Shown here piece by piece: positions 23,820-36,900 of a stretch of 64,000 nt of DNA. This DNA comes from Desmodesmus armatus (lineage: Eukaryota; Chlorophyta; Chlorophyceae; Sphaeropleales; Scenedesmaceae). The DNA is taken from NCBI GenBank assembly GCA_007449985.2, contig VIIQ02000600.1, positions 186,001-250,000 of the forward strand. Direction: 5' to 3'. The position numbers and the translations under genes are program-made. Positions within the stretch are counted from its first letter, which is position 1. Every line of letters begins with the position of its first letter. Below the pieces are notes generated by a model. That model was not told where the DNA came from and did not search any database. It saw only the letters and a program-made list of their open reading frames with translations.

Positions 23820-26800
23820 CTAAGGGTACATCCTCTGCAGTGCAGCAAAGTCGATGCGCGAGTTGGGCACCTGCTTGAAAGTTGCTGATGCCTTGAGGGT
23901 GTTCTGAGCATCGGCAATGTTGAAAACCCTACGTGCAGCTGATGCGTCAATGTCCAACAGGAATCCGTTGTTGTTCCAGTTCATGTTGGCAGTGCAGCAG
24001 CCACCACAGTCGGTGTCAGCACACAGGTCCAGCACAAAAAAGCGGCCGGTGCGGCCGTTGTAGGTGATGTCGACTTGGGTGTAGCCATAGGTGGCCCAGA
24101 ACTTGGAGTGAACGGCAACAATGTTGATGTTGCTGACGAAATTCTGGGAGACGCTGCCCACGTAGAGGTCTCCTGGCTTGGTGTTGTCCCCAGTCATCAC
24201 GTTGTAGGCTGTGAGGGTGGCCGGGTAGCCTGCAGGAAGCAACAGTACAGGTGGCACCTGGAGCTTTATAGATCTGGCCCATCCCTTCTCCTCCAAAGTT
24301 TTCCCCAACCCTTCAAGGGTATATCGAAGTTCGATATGCAGGTGGTACATCATCAACATGCCAATGGCCAGCCTGAGTCAAATTCAGCCGATCCAGTAAG
24401 ACGACAGATCTGACACTTACTTGTGCCGCTGGATGGAGGAGTAGGGGGTGGTGTGGGAGGAGGAGGGCTTGCTCCCTTCACTGCGCACTTTGAGCTCACA
24501 CAGATCCAGTCCTGGTCGCAGTCATCGTTGGTCCTGCACAGCCAAGCAAGGAAGGCAGAGACAGGCGTGGGCGTTCGATGTCAGAAGCTGTGCTCAGCAC
24601 ATCATGCGCCATAATGATTGACAAGGTGATGATGCAGCTAGTGCATTCACAGTGGGCGTGACTTTGTGTGGTGCCCATTTGAGTCAAAAACACAACATAA
24701 ACAAATACAATGTTTATCAGGAACCTGCGCAGACGCCTTCTGCCGAAGAAGGTTTCATGCCAGTTGCTTGAAGCAATTATTGCCCATGGTGGTGACATTT
24801 CATATCGCACACTGCAGGCTGCACAGAGTGATGCGTGCCATGGTGACCATGCACTGCTCAGCATGCCCGGGCCCCGGCATGCAAGCAACTTGCACTACCC
24901 TGCATCCCACCCCTGCATCCTGCATTCAATGCACCTTGAAGGTCGCACGTATCAGCTCAGTGTCTGAGTCAGGCTCACCTGCATGAATCTCCCAGGCAGT
25001 GGCCAGGCCAGGTGCAGCCTGCAAGCAGTTGCAGCAGCAGGCACATGCAGAGTGTCACAGCAGTTGAATTATAAAATTCAATTTAAAAGCTGCCAACTGG
25101 TCCTCCGGTTTTGAATCACACGGTATTGCACCAACAATGTACTACAGTTAGGAACCGTATCATATGGTATACAATGTGCGACCGCCACCGTCACGGTGGA
25201 GGAACGGTTCCTTCTGAGAACTGTACACTGGAAGTTCCAACAAGCCAATGGCTAGCCTGATTCTAAACTCAACCGATTGGTCCTGACGACAGATTTGAGG
25301 CTTACTTGTGCCGCCCGATGGAGGAGGAGGGGGTGGTGTGGGAGGAGGAGGGCTTGTCCCCTTCACTGCGCACTTTGAGTTCACACAGATCCAGTCCTGG
25401 TCGCAGCCATCGTTGGTCCTGCACAGCCAAGGGCAAGTCAGGGAGGCAAAGGCACATGTGGGCAATGAACGACGGAAGCTACGAGTTCAGCACACCATGC
25501 GCCATAGTGACTGACAGGACACAATGTGCAGGCGCCGCCGAGCAGTGCTCAGACAGTGGGCCCCTGCACGTGTCTGCCGCAGTGCGGCAACCAGCACCGC
25601 AACACTGCTGTGCAGTCTGCATGTTTGCACAAAGTCATGCATGCCACTGGCATGTCATTGGGTAACCGTGCACTGCTGGGCATGCAAGCCCAGCTTCCAC
25701 CACCCTGCATCCCACTCCTGTAAACTGCATTCAAGGCAGCATCAGCTCAAGGTCTGAATCAGGCTCACCTGCATGGGTCTCCCAGGCAGTGGCCAGGCCA
25801 GGTGCAGCCTGCAAGCAGTAAGCACAGGCAGGGTGTTATGGCAGTTCAACTTCAGCTGATTGCCAACTGTTCTTCCGGAATTTGTGATTATGTGGCCCAC
25901 ATGTTGATGCCGCTGTGCTGGCAGCAATCTGCCCTGGGAGGCCAATTGTCCCATCTCAACCTGATTGCCACATTGGACAGCAACTATGTTTCCAGAACAC
26001 ATGTGGCACCGCATGGCCAAGATGGACCGAACAGCCTGGCATGGCTTGGCTGACCAGCACAACCTGAGTTCTTGATCATCAAGCCAAGCCATGCCATCAG
26101 TGATGGCTGATGGCCATACAGCAGCATCATGATGAAGCTGCAACTTGCAGCTAGTACTACTAACCTGATGATCAAGTCACTGCGATGATACGGATGCATT
26201 ATGTCCTGCTTTCCAATCTCACCTGCTAAAGCAGCGGCAGTCACGCCACCGGACAGCTGAGGGGCCGCCGCGCGGCGGCGGCGTCTTGTCTTGCGTGCCA
26301 CGGGGACAGGGGCAGTGTTCGGCTCCACGCTGAGGGCACCTGCTGCTGCAGCAGCAGCCTCCTGGGGCAGAGGGGTTGGCAGAGGGGCTGCCACCACGGG
26401 TTCAGGTGTGGCAACTTCAGCGGGTACACCTAGGAGGTCACAAAATCCACAAACAACAAGCAGGCTGCAGGTTGGTGTGTGCGTTCTGCTGGACAGGGGG
26501 GTGTGTTATGCAGCAAGGCATTGTTGATTTCCTTGCATGTTGATTTGTGTTGTGCTGCAAAGTTCCTTTCCGAAAGGAGTGGGCCACTTCGGCCAGCGGG
26601 CCACTGGTGACGCCAGGCTAGCCTATGCATGCAGGTGTGCTTGTGTGCTTGCAACAGTTGAGCCGACTCGGCCGGGCGCTTGCTTCACATTCGGACAGTG
26701 CCTATCGTAGTGCGCACATGCTGGCTTGCCAAGTGCACAGAGCGCACAGCCAAGTGCCATGGAATATGTCTTACAGGCCGGTGATTGAGTGCAGTTTGAT

Positions 26801-27593
26801 TGCCGCAAATCGTGACAGCTTGCAAAGGGCACATACAGCAGCACCAGCTGCAGCCTGTCAAGGTGCCCACTGACCTGTGCTGACATCTGGCTGGGTGACA
26901 ACAGGAGCAGTGCCTGCTGCTGCAGCAGCACTGGCTGCAGCAGCAGCAATTGGGTCGACTTCTCCTGCAGGGGCGGCTGCTGCTGTGGCAGCGGGTTGCT
27001 CAGGGAGGGGTGTGGCCAGCACTTGCACTTCAGTAGCGAGAGCTTGAGGGTCAGCACCTGTGCGCAACAGCAGATGACACAAGAAAACGTTTGGACCTCC
27101 TTGACCTGCTGGCATCTCACGCATGATGGTGCTTTCAGTAGTGCTTGGCTCCAACGGTACTCTTCTCCATATGTGCACCTAGTCATGCTTCTCACGCCTG
27201 CGTTTTGGAGGAGTCCCAGCCAGCACAACAGCCGCAAGCCAGCCCAGCGCTAGCACACGTTGTTGCATGCACTCAAAAACCTGACACGATGCATATCACC
27301 ATGACAAGCGCGGTGGTGAGCACACTGGCTTGTGAGCAGCAGCAGCGTGGGCCAGGCAGTTCTACAGTGGCCCATCAGCTGGTGCAGGGGCAGGTTTGCT
27401 TGGCGCTGCTACCATTGCGTGTCACCGCACCCCAAATAGCCAACCATGCATCACTTCACAATCATTCAAATTATGGGGTCACAGGATGTGGCTCACCTAC
27501 TGTGGTGTCAACTTGGCATGCTGCTCCCTGCACATATGCAAGGACGAGGACAACTGCAGCAAGCCATCCGATTGTCACGTGAAGCTTCGTCAT
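23820..27593 (-). CDS. Secreted protein with two six-cysteine modules and a Cys-rich C-terminal domain
   Basis: Eight minus-strand exons: 27593-27497, 27057-26875, 26429-26223, 25808-25769, 25418-25306, 25018-24979, 24533-24421, 24229-23820 (stop). They sum to 1203 bases (400 residues) and every junction is phase-consistent. The start MTKLHVTIGWLAAVVLVLAY looks like a signal peptide. An Ala/Pro-rich linker with an RKTRRRRR motif follows. Next are two copies of a module C-x5-C-x4-C-x5-C-x5-C-x4-C (CTWPGHCLGDPC, then NDGCDQDWICVNSKC), each followed by a PPPPTPPP hinge of the hydroxyproline cell-wall type. The last domain contains AVHSKFWATYGYTQVDITYN and DLCADTDCGGCCTAN, then a FLLDID segment. 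It loosely recalls double-psi beta-barrel (barwin/expansin-like) folds, but I cannot assign it. An extracellular matrix or wall-binding role is inferred. The two modules come from a genomic exon-pair duplication. Confidence 0.75.
24421..25808 (-). repeat. Segmental duplication of an exon pair with flanking introns
   Basis: The 40-base exons at 25808-25769 and 25018-24979 differ only at a few bases, as do the 113-base exons at 25418-25306 and 24533-24421. The intron flanks also match, for example GCATGCAAG followed by ACCCTGCATCCCAC in both. The offset is 790-885 bases. Both copies keep phase 1 boundaries, so the duplicate is read as a second protein module. Confidence 0.85.
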
Positions 27594-27918
27594 GATCTTG
27601 GCTTTGGCGTGTATGTTGACGACCTTTCAGGTCGGGCGTAAGTCGGTCACTTCAGCTCCCCACGGACTGCAAAGGCAGGCAGGAGCAGCGGAGTTAGCAA
27701 GGTAGGCCACTTCAAGCGCGTGAGCGTCGAACGCATGTACTGCTAGACATGTAAAACCCTCTTGCATCGCTTGCTCAATGTGATGCACTCACCTGCGGGT
27801 GGTGGTTACGGACGAGAAAAGTACTGCTGATCGCTGCCAGCTGGCAATTGGGTTGCTCAAAGGCTTTTCGAAGGAGGTGCAAAGTAAAACAACTTGATGG
27901 TGCCTCTCCAAAGCAAGG

Positions 27919-28005
27919 CTTTATATACCAACATCTACAATGTAACCTTTGATGGTCGGTGGAACAGCATTAAGCGCACCATAACTTACGAAGGTCGGTG
28001 GAACA
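27919..28005 (-). promoter_or_regulatory. Candidate promoter of the secreted-protein gene
   Basis: TATATAAAG on the minus strand (27927-27919) lies about 325 bases before the start codon. Just upstream of it are two direct copies of GGTCGGTGGAACA (27954 and 27993, 39 bases apart) in an AT/CpG-richer patch. Function is inferred from position. Confidence 0.45.
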
Positions 28006-31000
28006 TCAACACCATAATGCAGTTGCGCCGACCCAAAGTCCGGTCTTCGTTAAACATTTCACTCGATCTCTTTGGAGAAGACAATCACGTCTGACCCGGC
28101 CTCTATGAACTGTTTCACTCACTGGTGGTGCCCAGTGGTGCCCTTCCCATTGGCCAGTTTGTTCACGTGACGTGTCAAGCCTGGCCCAGTGCTGCAGTGT
28201 CATGGATTATTTCACACCTGCAGGTGCGTTCCACTGGCGCCAGCTGCTGGCCTGTGGAAGCAGTTTGCAAACCTGTCACTGGCCAGCAATGCTGACTGCT
28301 AGCAGTGGTGCTGTTTGATTTTGGCATCCAAGTGCCAGCCTGGTGCAGGACTGTGAAACCCTGGTGCAGGGTTTCACATTTACTCGGTACGCTGTGTACT
28401 ATGGCCCTCCTCCCACCCCACCCCCTCGGGATGCGCTCAAGAGAAACCATAGGGTTGACTGTTTGCAAGCTGCTGAAGCAGTCAGACATGAAGACCATTT
28501 TGTGCACTGGTGACGTCTTGTTGACAAAGAGAACTGCCCAGCAGCAGCTACAGCAATCCATAGCAGTAAGTTCCCGCTTCAGGGGCGCGTTTGCTGCTCT
28601 GAACTCTCTGCAAATTGCGCTGCCCATCGAAACGACAAGACAGCTGACAGTAACGTAGACAAGCCTGCACTTTTACCTACTTGACTGCTGCCCACTCGTG
28701 GACGTACTTTGGCTGCGCCACACTGAGGTTGCAACATATGTTCATGTCCTTGGCAACTGGGCTGGCTCACAGCGAGCAGCCCCTTTTGCCCGATTTGCAG
28801 CTCTACAAAGCCCTAGGTCATGCCTCTCAGTGATGTGAAGCACACCATGTGCCAGGGCATTGCCCCAAACCAATTCACAGTTAGGCCTCAGCACGGGTCG
28901 GACGTGCTCACAGCATGTTCCAGCTGCTGTTACCCACAGGCCATGCGACATGTACCCCCAGTTGTGCGTAGCCTAAGGCAGGTTTTACGCCGGCAAAGGG
29001 CCCCCGCCACAAGCAGGACAAACTGCCTGGAAATACAGGGCGCTTTTCTAACCAGCAGCGGCTGGGGGGTGCATGGCTCTCGTGAACTGGGGCTGCCCTG
29101 GTGATGCGGTGCATTGGCGGCTTGTCCACCCACTGTCAGCACCGATCACACCCCAGGCTATGCAGCACAACCAGGCATGCCACATGCAGGCAGATATGCA
29201 AGGTTTGTGAAGGCAAGTGCGTGTGTTGTTGTTGTATGGGGAGTTCACTGCTACTGAACATGAAAATGCTGCTGCATGAGGGGCTCAGACACCCAGAGCC
29301 CCATTTCCGGTGGGGGCTAAGTTTCAAGGGGACTTACTGATGCTTTTGTGGGACGGGAACAGGTTGAACTGCAGCATCCTTGAAGCATCAAGCCACCTTC
29401 CCACCCACACTGCTGGCACCTCCCCAACAGGGGCACTCAGCAAGGTAATCTGGCTACGATAGAAGATGAAACACCTTCTGAGGTAGATATAGTGCCTTGA
29501 TGAATGCAATCTTGCTCGGCAGGAGCTCGCTGTGTGCTAGAAAGTGGTTTGGCGCGCTCCGTGTGCTGCAGCTCGTCCTTGTCCCCTTCTCGTGCGACCA
29601 AACGTTGAGATGAATCATGGTGATGTAGTCGGTAGCAAGGTACCAGGTAAAGTAGAACATTATCGTGGCAACTGTCGTTTGTCACACTGCGTCCACAGGT
29701 TGTCATTTGCAACCACCGAAGGCACCAAAGGCGTGCTTGTGCATTTCAGAAGCTGTGGTTTACGGAGTAACACAGGTGGCCTGATCAGCCTCTGCCACTT
29801 TCATCTGGCCCTGATGCAGCCACTGCCGCTTGCTTCTGCATCCAGTGCACACCAGTTGCACGCTGGGTGGACCATGTGCATGCTGGTTGTGCAGTTCTTG
29901 ACACAGCCTCTGATCTTGGTGCTGCTGTGGAGCTGCTGTGGCGCATCCAGCAGCCGTCAACCTACCAGTAGTGAAGGGCAGTACGGTGGTACACGTTTGG
30001 TGACAAGCTGGGTTGACTGCTAGGATCTCAACCATAGCTCAGCAGCAGCACACCAATATCAAGGTCACTGTATGGACGTCGACACTGTGACAATCACGCA
30101 TGCACCCGACCCCAAACTTGACACGGCCACACAATGCACTGCTTGGTGTACTAATAGTACACCATGCGAGGCGACAACAGCACTAGTGAGTGTGTGTGCA
30201 GACACCCTGGGCACGTTGTCAACCAAACACTGCCATCAGAAATCAGCCATCCCCCACACTAGGTCCTGAGTTCCAAACGGCCGGTCTGGGGGATGCCCAA
30301 GCCGCAGAACCAGAAGCACAGCGGCCGGCAGCAACCTATGTTAGTAGTACTTGCCTGCCCACATCCGTCACCACTGCTTGCCTGACAAGACCCGATGGAT
30401 TGATTCAAAGCCTTCACGCACATGATCCAACACACTCCCGTACATCACCAAAGCAGAAGACAACTGGAACCCCAAACCTTGTGCGGCAGCTGCACACAAC
30501 CAGCAGCTGGCTGGCATAAACAGGGAAGGCAGCGAAGCTGCTATGCTGCGTTTGGCAACAATCCTGTTGTACAAGAGCCACAACCAACACATGGCTGGTC
30601 ACAGCTCAGGACCTAGGCCCGAACCTCAGTCAAAACCTGCAGACGCAACAGATGTGCTCCAATCAGCCGCAGGGCGCTCACACAATGGTGACAGCATACA
30701 CGTGCCCAGCTTATGACGATGCTTGCAGCAATCCCAGTGTCAACTGCCACACAGCTATCCTGGAACACCCCGCCTTACGAAAAACCCGCGAAGCCCCAAA
30801 ACCCCTTTTTAAAGCCCCCCTTCCGAGACGGGGGGGGGGGGGTCGATAAGGACTCTCAAATTTCGTGACCTTAACCTACTAACATCACTGGGAAGACACA
30901 AGCGCGCTCCCTGTCAACACACTCACATTACCGTGAATACATGGTCCTGCAACCGCAGCCCACCAGGCTGACGGCACTGTTCCTGCAGCACTGCTTGGCA

Positions 31001-31566
31001 AGCTATTTCAGAGGGAGAAGTGCGGCACAATGGGCTGATGAAAGCAGCATGCCATGGCATGGCAGGAATGCAGACCGGGCTGGGAATGACACCACACTTG
31101 TGCTCACCACGGTGTTGAGTGCTGCTTTAGTAAAAGAGTAATCTAAATTAGTAGAAATGGAACACCTGCACGCTGCAAAGGCAGCACCCAACCTGCTGCA
31201 CTAGGTCAAGCAATCACCTGCATTCCGTCAATGGAACCAGCTGCACAAGAACCAGCTGCACAAAATGCACAGAAACAAATCCTACATACACACAGCTCGC
31301 AGGCCGCACCAGACGGTGAAGCCCAACTGATGTGCAACAATGGTGCAAAACTCGCCCCGACTGGATGGGTGGCGCAACTGCTAGCAGCTATGCACAGCAA
31401 AGAGCGGAGAATGATGCCAGCCGAGAACAGCTCAATAAGCACTTCTTGACGAAGTGCACATGGAAGCATGTGTGCATACAAGGAAATTCACCAGGCAGGT
31501 TCCAGCTCAACAAGTTGGCCTGCTCAGCAAAAAGGGAACCAAACAAAACCCGAAACACAGCAGGAT
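28006..31566. other. Intergenic region without recognisable genes
   Basis: Both strands carry only short, compositionally biased open frames. Visible details are a small palindrome (GGTGTACTAATAGTACACC, about 30145) and a G-run near 30831-30842 with a CpG-rich flank. I see no family signature. Confidence 0.5.
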
Positions 31567-33904
31567 TCAAGTGCCAGCATGATACCACGCCCCATGCGGC
31601 TCATCAAATGCGTCAAACTGCGGCTGCTGCTGTTGGGGACTCCTGCTGGCAACAGCCTTGGCGATCCACTTGTAAGGCCGCATCTCTGCCTCTGCCGCTG
31701 TGGAAGGCGACACTGCAGCTGGTGAACCTCCCAACCTCTTCGTGCCTACTGCGACAGTCAGATTAGCCCCAAGCACCCGCACCGACTGCCTGTCGCCAGC
31801 TGCTGCTGCTGCCACTGACCCCTTTCCAGGCACAAGAGCGCCCCTGCCAACCCCCACTGTTCCTGAATGCACCCTGGCCAACACCGAAGCACCAGCCTGC
31901 CCTCCCCAAGTCTCCCCAGAGCAATCGGCTGGCAGACACCCCTCCAGCAAACCCTCACCACCGTCCAAAGACGCCCTGTCCCTCTGCTCCAAAGCAGCTC
32001 CACCGCCACTGCTAAACACCGCCCCGCCACTCCTGCGGCCGCGCCTCACTGGCTGCTCGCTGCTCAAAGGTGACACTAGGCCGTCCCGCTCCTGCGGTGA
32101 TCCCACATCCCCTGCAAAGTCCAGCTCAGCAGCTGTGCTGAGGCTGCCGCAAGGCAAGCTGTCCTGCAGGCTGTCCAGCCGGCCCATGCTGCTGGTGCTG
32201 CGCGCCAGGTGCCGAGGGCCCAAGTGTCCTCCTGACGCCTCCGCAAGCTGCTGCTGCCGCGCATCAGCCCTCCCAGCCAAACTGACAGGCGACCAGAAGC
32301 TGCCGACATAGAACTCCACAGAGGAGTCAGCCACTGACGGCAACCGCTCCAAGGCGGCGCTGCTGCCACCACCACCAGCTGCTACGGCTGCTGCAGCAGC
32401 AGCTGCGGCATCCTGCCCTTCTGCAGCAGTGCTGTCACGGCCGCTGCTGCGGTGCCGCCCCCCACGAGCTGGGCTGAGCCAGAGGTGGCCTGCATGGCTG
32501 CCGCGACGGCGTGCTCCTGCTGCTACTGACTGGGGCACACTGACAGCCCTGCTGCTCTGGGACCCAGCCACCACCGAGGAACAGGCACCAGCCTGCCGCA
32601 CCGCTTCTGCTGCCACATTGCTGTGCGCCCCTGCAGCAGCAATGTCCTTTGCCGGTGATATGGGATATGCTGTCCTGGCACCAGAGCCCCACTCCTCCCC
32701 AGCTGTTGCCACGGCTGCTGTTTCATCTGACCCGTCTGGGACAGCAGCAGCAGGCTGTGGTGCTGCTTGACTGCTGCTGTCCTCCTGCTCCAGCCAGTTG
32801 ACCATGCTGATGTGCCTACTGTGCCTGCTGGCACCCCTGTCTGTTGCTGTAGACTCAGCCGCCTCACCACTACGCTCCCTTGGTGACAGTGTCATCCCAC
32901 CTTGGGCAGCCCCAGCTCCATCCCCTGCGGCTGCGGCTGCACTGCCAGCGCCTGTGGCTGCATCCTCAACCAGAAGTTCAGCTGCCCCTGTCAGGTCTGC
33001 AGAGCCTGAGCCAGCTTCCTGCAGAGCAGGCAGCAAGGAGCCTGATAGGGTCCTGCTTTCAGCACCTGCCAGCTCCAAGGAGCCCCCAGCTGACCCCAGG
33101 CCAGCCACATCCCCTGATGCTGCAGCACCACCTGCGCTGGGACTCTTCGTACCGCTCAGCAGCTGCAGGATGCTGGCTACGGTGCTGTTCTTGATAGACT
33201 GCGACTGCTGCAGCCATAGGCCGTTGGGCAGGCCGATACCCTCCTCTTCAGCGCGTGCAGCAGCCGCCGTCGCTGCCGCACGCACACCCGGAGAGACCAA
33301 GGCGCCAGCGGATCCTGCTGCTGGGCGGACACCAGCGGCGTGCTCCCGCACCACGCCAAACGGGCCATTTGCTGGGCTGGCCACAAGGGCTCCACGGCGT
33401 GCCGCTGCCGCAGCAGCAGCTGCTGTAGGACACCTTTGGGTGACAATAGCTGGTGGGAACATCGCAGGAGAGATGCGGCCACCTGCTGGCTCGGCAGCTG
33501 CAGCAGCCGCAGCAGCTGCAGCACCAGCAGCCGACACAAAAACTGAAGCTGCAACGCAGCTGCCTAGGCTATTGCTGACTGCTAACTGGGTACCGCATGG
33601 CATTGGTGCTGCTCCTTCTGCTGCTGTGGTCAAGAACAGTGGGCCAGCCAAGCTGCTGGACAAGGAATGGGTGTCGAAGGCTGCCCCTAAGATGCTGTAC
33701 GCCAGGTTGCTGTCAAGACTCATTTGGGCGCCCAGGAAGGCAGTGTTGTGCTCGACAGAGCCATGATGCCCGACAGAGCTGTCATCACTGGTGCGGCCGG
33801 GCAGCTGCATGACTGCTACTGGGCTGACATGCCTGGGGGCTGTGGCAGGGGCTGACGCTGCGGCTGCTGCCGCCGGCGATGGTGACGACACTCCACGCAA
33901 CGTA

Positions 33905-33937
<33 letters not shown>

Positions 33938-36900
33938 GTCGCTGGTTGGGCAGCAGGCCGCCAGCGGTGACCATGAAGGATATCTCATCATGTGTGAGTA
34001 CCTCACCAGCTGGTGGTGCTGCTGCTGCTGAGGGGCTGACTGCGCCCTGCTGGGTGAAAGACAAAGTGCTGGCTGCTGCTTGAGTGACAGAGCACTCCCG
34101 CGAGGCGGCATCTGTGTGTGCAAGAGCAGAACAACAGCGGAACAAGCAAACAAGATCATGCATGTCATATGAGCTGCATACATCTGGTCAAGGCATACAC
34201 CGAGCTTTATTAGTGCAATCAACGCCCAGCCAAATTTGAAACCTGCATCTCAACACGGGCATACAACACTCGCAGCAGCTGCAAACCATCAAGCTCAACA
34301 ACTGCACCCTTGAACCGCCCCTGACATGGCGCTGTGGCCTGGCAACTGACGAACGAGCAATGCTGCCATGCTTGGACAGACACACATCACGATGTGATGA
34401 AAGCTGCGTGCAGGGCCACCTACACTTACCTGTGTGCGTGTCGGTAGCTGCTGCTGCCGCTGCAGCGTCCATGTAGCACCGAGGTGCAGGAGATTTGGCT
34501 GCCAGAGGGCTGCCAACGCTGCGGCCGAAGGAGCGGGTCAGAGACTGGCTGAATTGCGCGATGGACCTGCACGGCAGCGGCGGGTAGTTTGAAGAGGGAA
34601 ATGGTGAGGCACAGTAAACCAAGTGCACGAGCAAGACGATGTCAAGTGTAAGGCTGTCAAGACCAGCTGTCACAAGCAGCACAATGCAGCCTGGTGAGGG
34701 CGATGAAACCTGACGAGCCCCTGACTGGGGCAGCTGGTGCAGAGGATGGCACTCTGTTGCCCGGTGATGTGCTTGCATTCTGCAGTTGAAGCTACAGCTC
34801 ACCTGGCGATGGGCCTCATGTTGTAGTTCTCTCTGAAGGATGCCAGCATGTCCGCCGCACCCCGCCTGCCCCAGCTCAGCACATTACCGCCCAGCAGGGT
34901 GGCGTCACCATCGTTGTCATCCAGGGAAGTACCGGCCGCATGCAGCAGGCACATCTGGTCCTCAGCATCGAGCAGGGCCAGCGCCCCGGGTGATGTGGAT
35001 ACAGCCCTACAGGCAGTGCGGAAACACCAGGCGGCAGCATCTGAGTATGGCATAACTATATTGCTGTAAAAGCAGGGCATGGCCATCTGGTCCTCAGCAT
35101 CCAGCAGGGCCAGCGCACCAGGTGATGAGGAGACAACCCTACAGGCGCAGCGGCCACACCAGGCGGCAACAAGTCATAGCACAGCACGGTGCAGCGTTGC
35201 GGCTGTTGTAGCAGTGCACCTTATGGCGTCAGGATCCAAAGGGGTCAGCGCCTGGGGCGAGGTTGATACAGCCCAGTGCAGCAGCAACACAGGTTGGCAG
35301 CATGTGATGCCAGCAGCCGCACCATATTGTTGCTGCAGTAAAGGGGCGCAGTTCATATGACTCAGCATGCAGGGACAGAGTCCACGGTGAGGTACATGCA
35401 ACCATGCGTGCCGTTCCTGATTGAGTACGTTCCTGGTTTGGGGCTCCCTTGCCTGCAGTTGCTGTGTGGGAAACTGCACAGAGACAGTATGAAGTGAACA
35501 CAGGAAGTCCAACTGATACCACAACACCAAACAAGCCTGCATCCTGCCCCCCAGTTTGGAACTAGCCTACTGCACACAACCTGGCGTCACACTGATCCCC
35601 CACAAACATCCGCACCTGTCTGCCCTCAGCCGACCCACTACTGCTCGGCTGCCAGCTATTGGAGGCGAGAAAGGCATGGCCTCTGTGTTGGGTGCTGACA
35701 TGCCTCGCTCCAAGCCATCAAACAGGGCTAGCTGCTGGAGATGGATGGCAACAGGTTGCGTGCCAGCTACAGCAACAGCTGCTGCTGCTGCCGCTGCTGC
35801 CGCTGCAGCGCTGCTGCCTGCCCCGACTGTAGCTCCTGCTGCAACTGCCCTCTGGGCACCACCCTCTGATGCAAACCTCCTGTGGTGGCCCTTGGTGCCT
35901 GCTGCTGCGCTGTCAGGGGCTATCACCTCCTTGCCTCCCCGATCCTGCTGCTGCTGCTGCTGCGGCCCCTTCTGCTGCTGCTGCAACTGCAGCGGCTGCT
36001 GTGGCATGGCGCCAAGCAGCACACTGTGCCGCTTGTTGAGGCCCTCTCGTGCCAGCTGGCCTACAGTGACCGCCTTGGAAGCCCTGGAGGCTGCAGGCTG
36101 CCCAGGAGCTGCACCCCCAGCTGCTGCTGCTGCAGCTGCTGCAGCAGCAGCAAGGGATGTAGATGAGGCGGACTTTGGCAGCACCCCCCTGCTGCCGTGC
36201 TGAGCTGCTGACAGCACTGGCGCACTGCTGCGGGCCAGGTCTGACATCCGCTGATGTGAGCTATCGAAGCCAGCAGCGGCAGGTGCACCAGTGTCGCCTG
36301 CAGGACCAGCAGGCCCCTGCTGGGGTGCTGAAGATGGTGGCTGTACTCCTGCAGGCACAGCTGCTGCACCCATCCCTGGTGCCACTGGCACTGGTTGCTG
36401 CTGTTGCTGCAGAAGCTGGCTTGCGAAGGGCGGGGATGGCTGAGCTGCTGCAGCTGCTGCTGCCTGCACAAAGTCTGCTGTCCCTGCTGGCATCTGGCCG
36501 GCTGCCTGCAGCGCCGCTGCCTGCTGCTGCAGCTGCAGCCGAGCCGCCTTGACAGCCTTGTGGAACATGACAGCCTGGGAGCGGTTGCCCCTGCCGTGCA
36601 GGACCATCATGCAGCGCGCTGTGCCCATGACGTCGCGGCTGTGAGCCAACACCTGCAGGCAGCACCAGCATTACGCACCAGCAGCGATCAGGTGTGGTAC
36701 AGCTACTGCAGGCACGCTCACTGTTCGTGTCATTGTCTGCTTGAAGCGGCGGAAGCAATGCAGCATGAAGCAGCCTCCTGGGTGGTGCATGTGGTTGTCG
36801 CGTTGCCGCTGCTTGACCATCGTACAATCTCAGCTGTACAACGCCCATCAAGGACCTCCATGGAGAATCTATGCTTCCTGCTGTTTCGTGAAGAGGACGG

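Noticed and set aside
32798..33766. Plus-strand 322-codon frame opposite the kinase tail
   Set aside because: It is antisense to the minus-strand exon that completes the kinase frame and has only the mirrored low-complexity composition.
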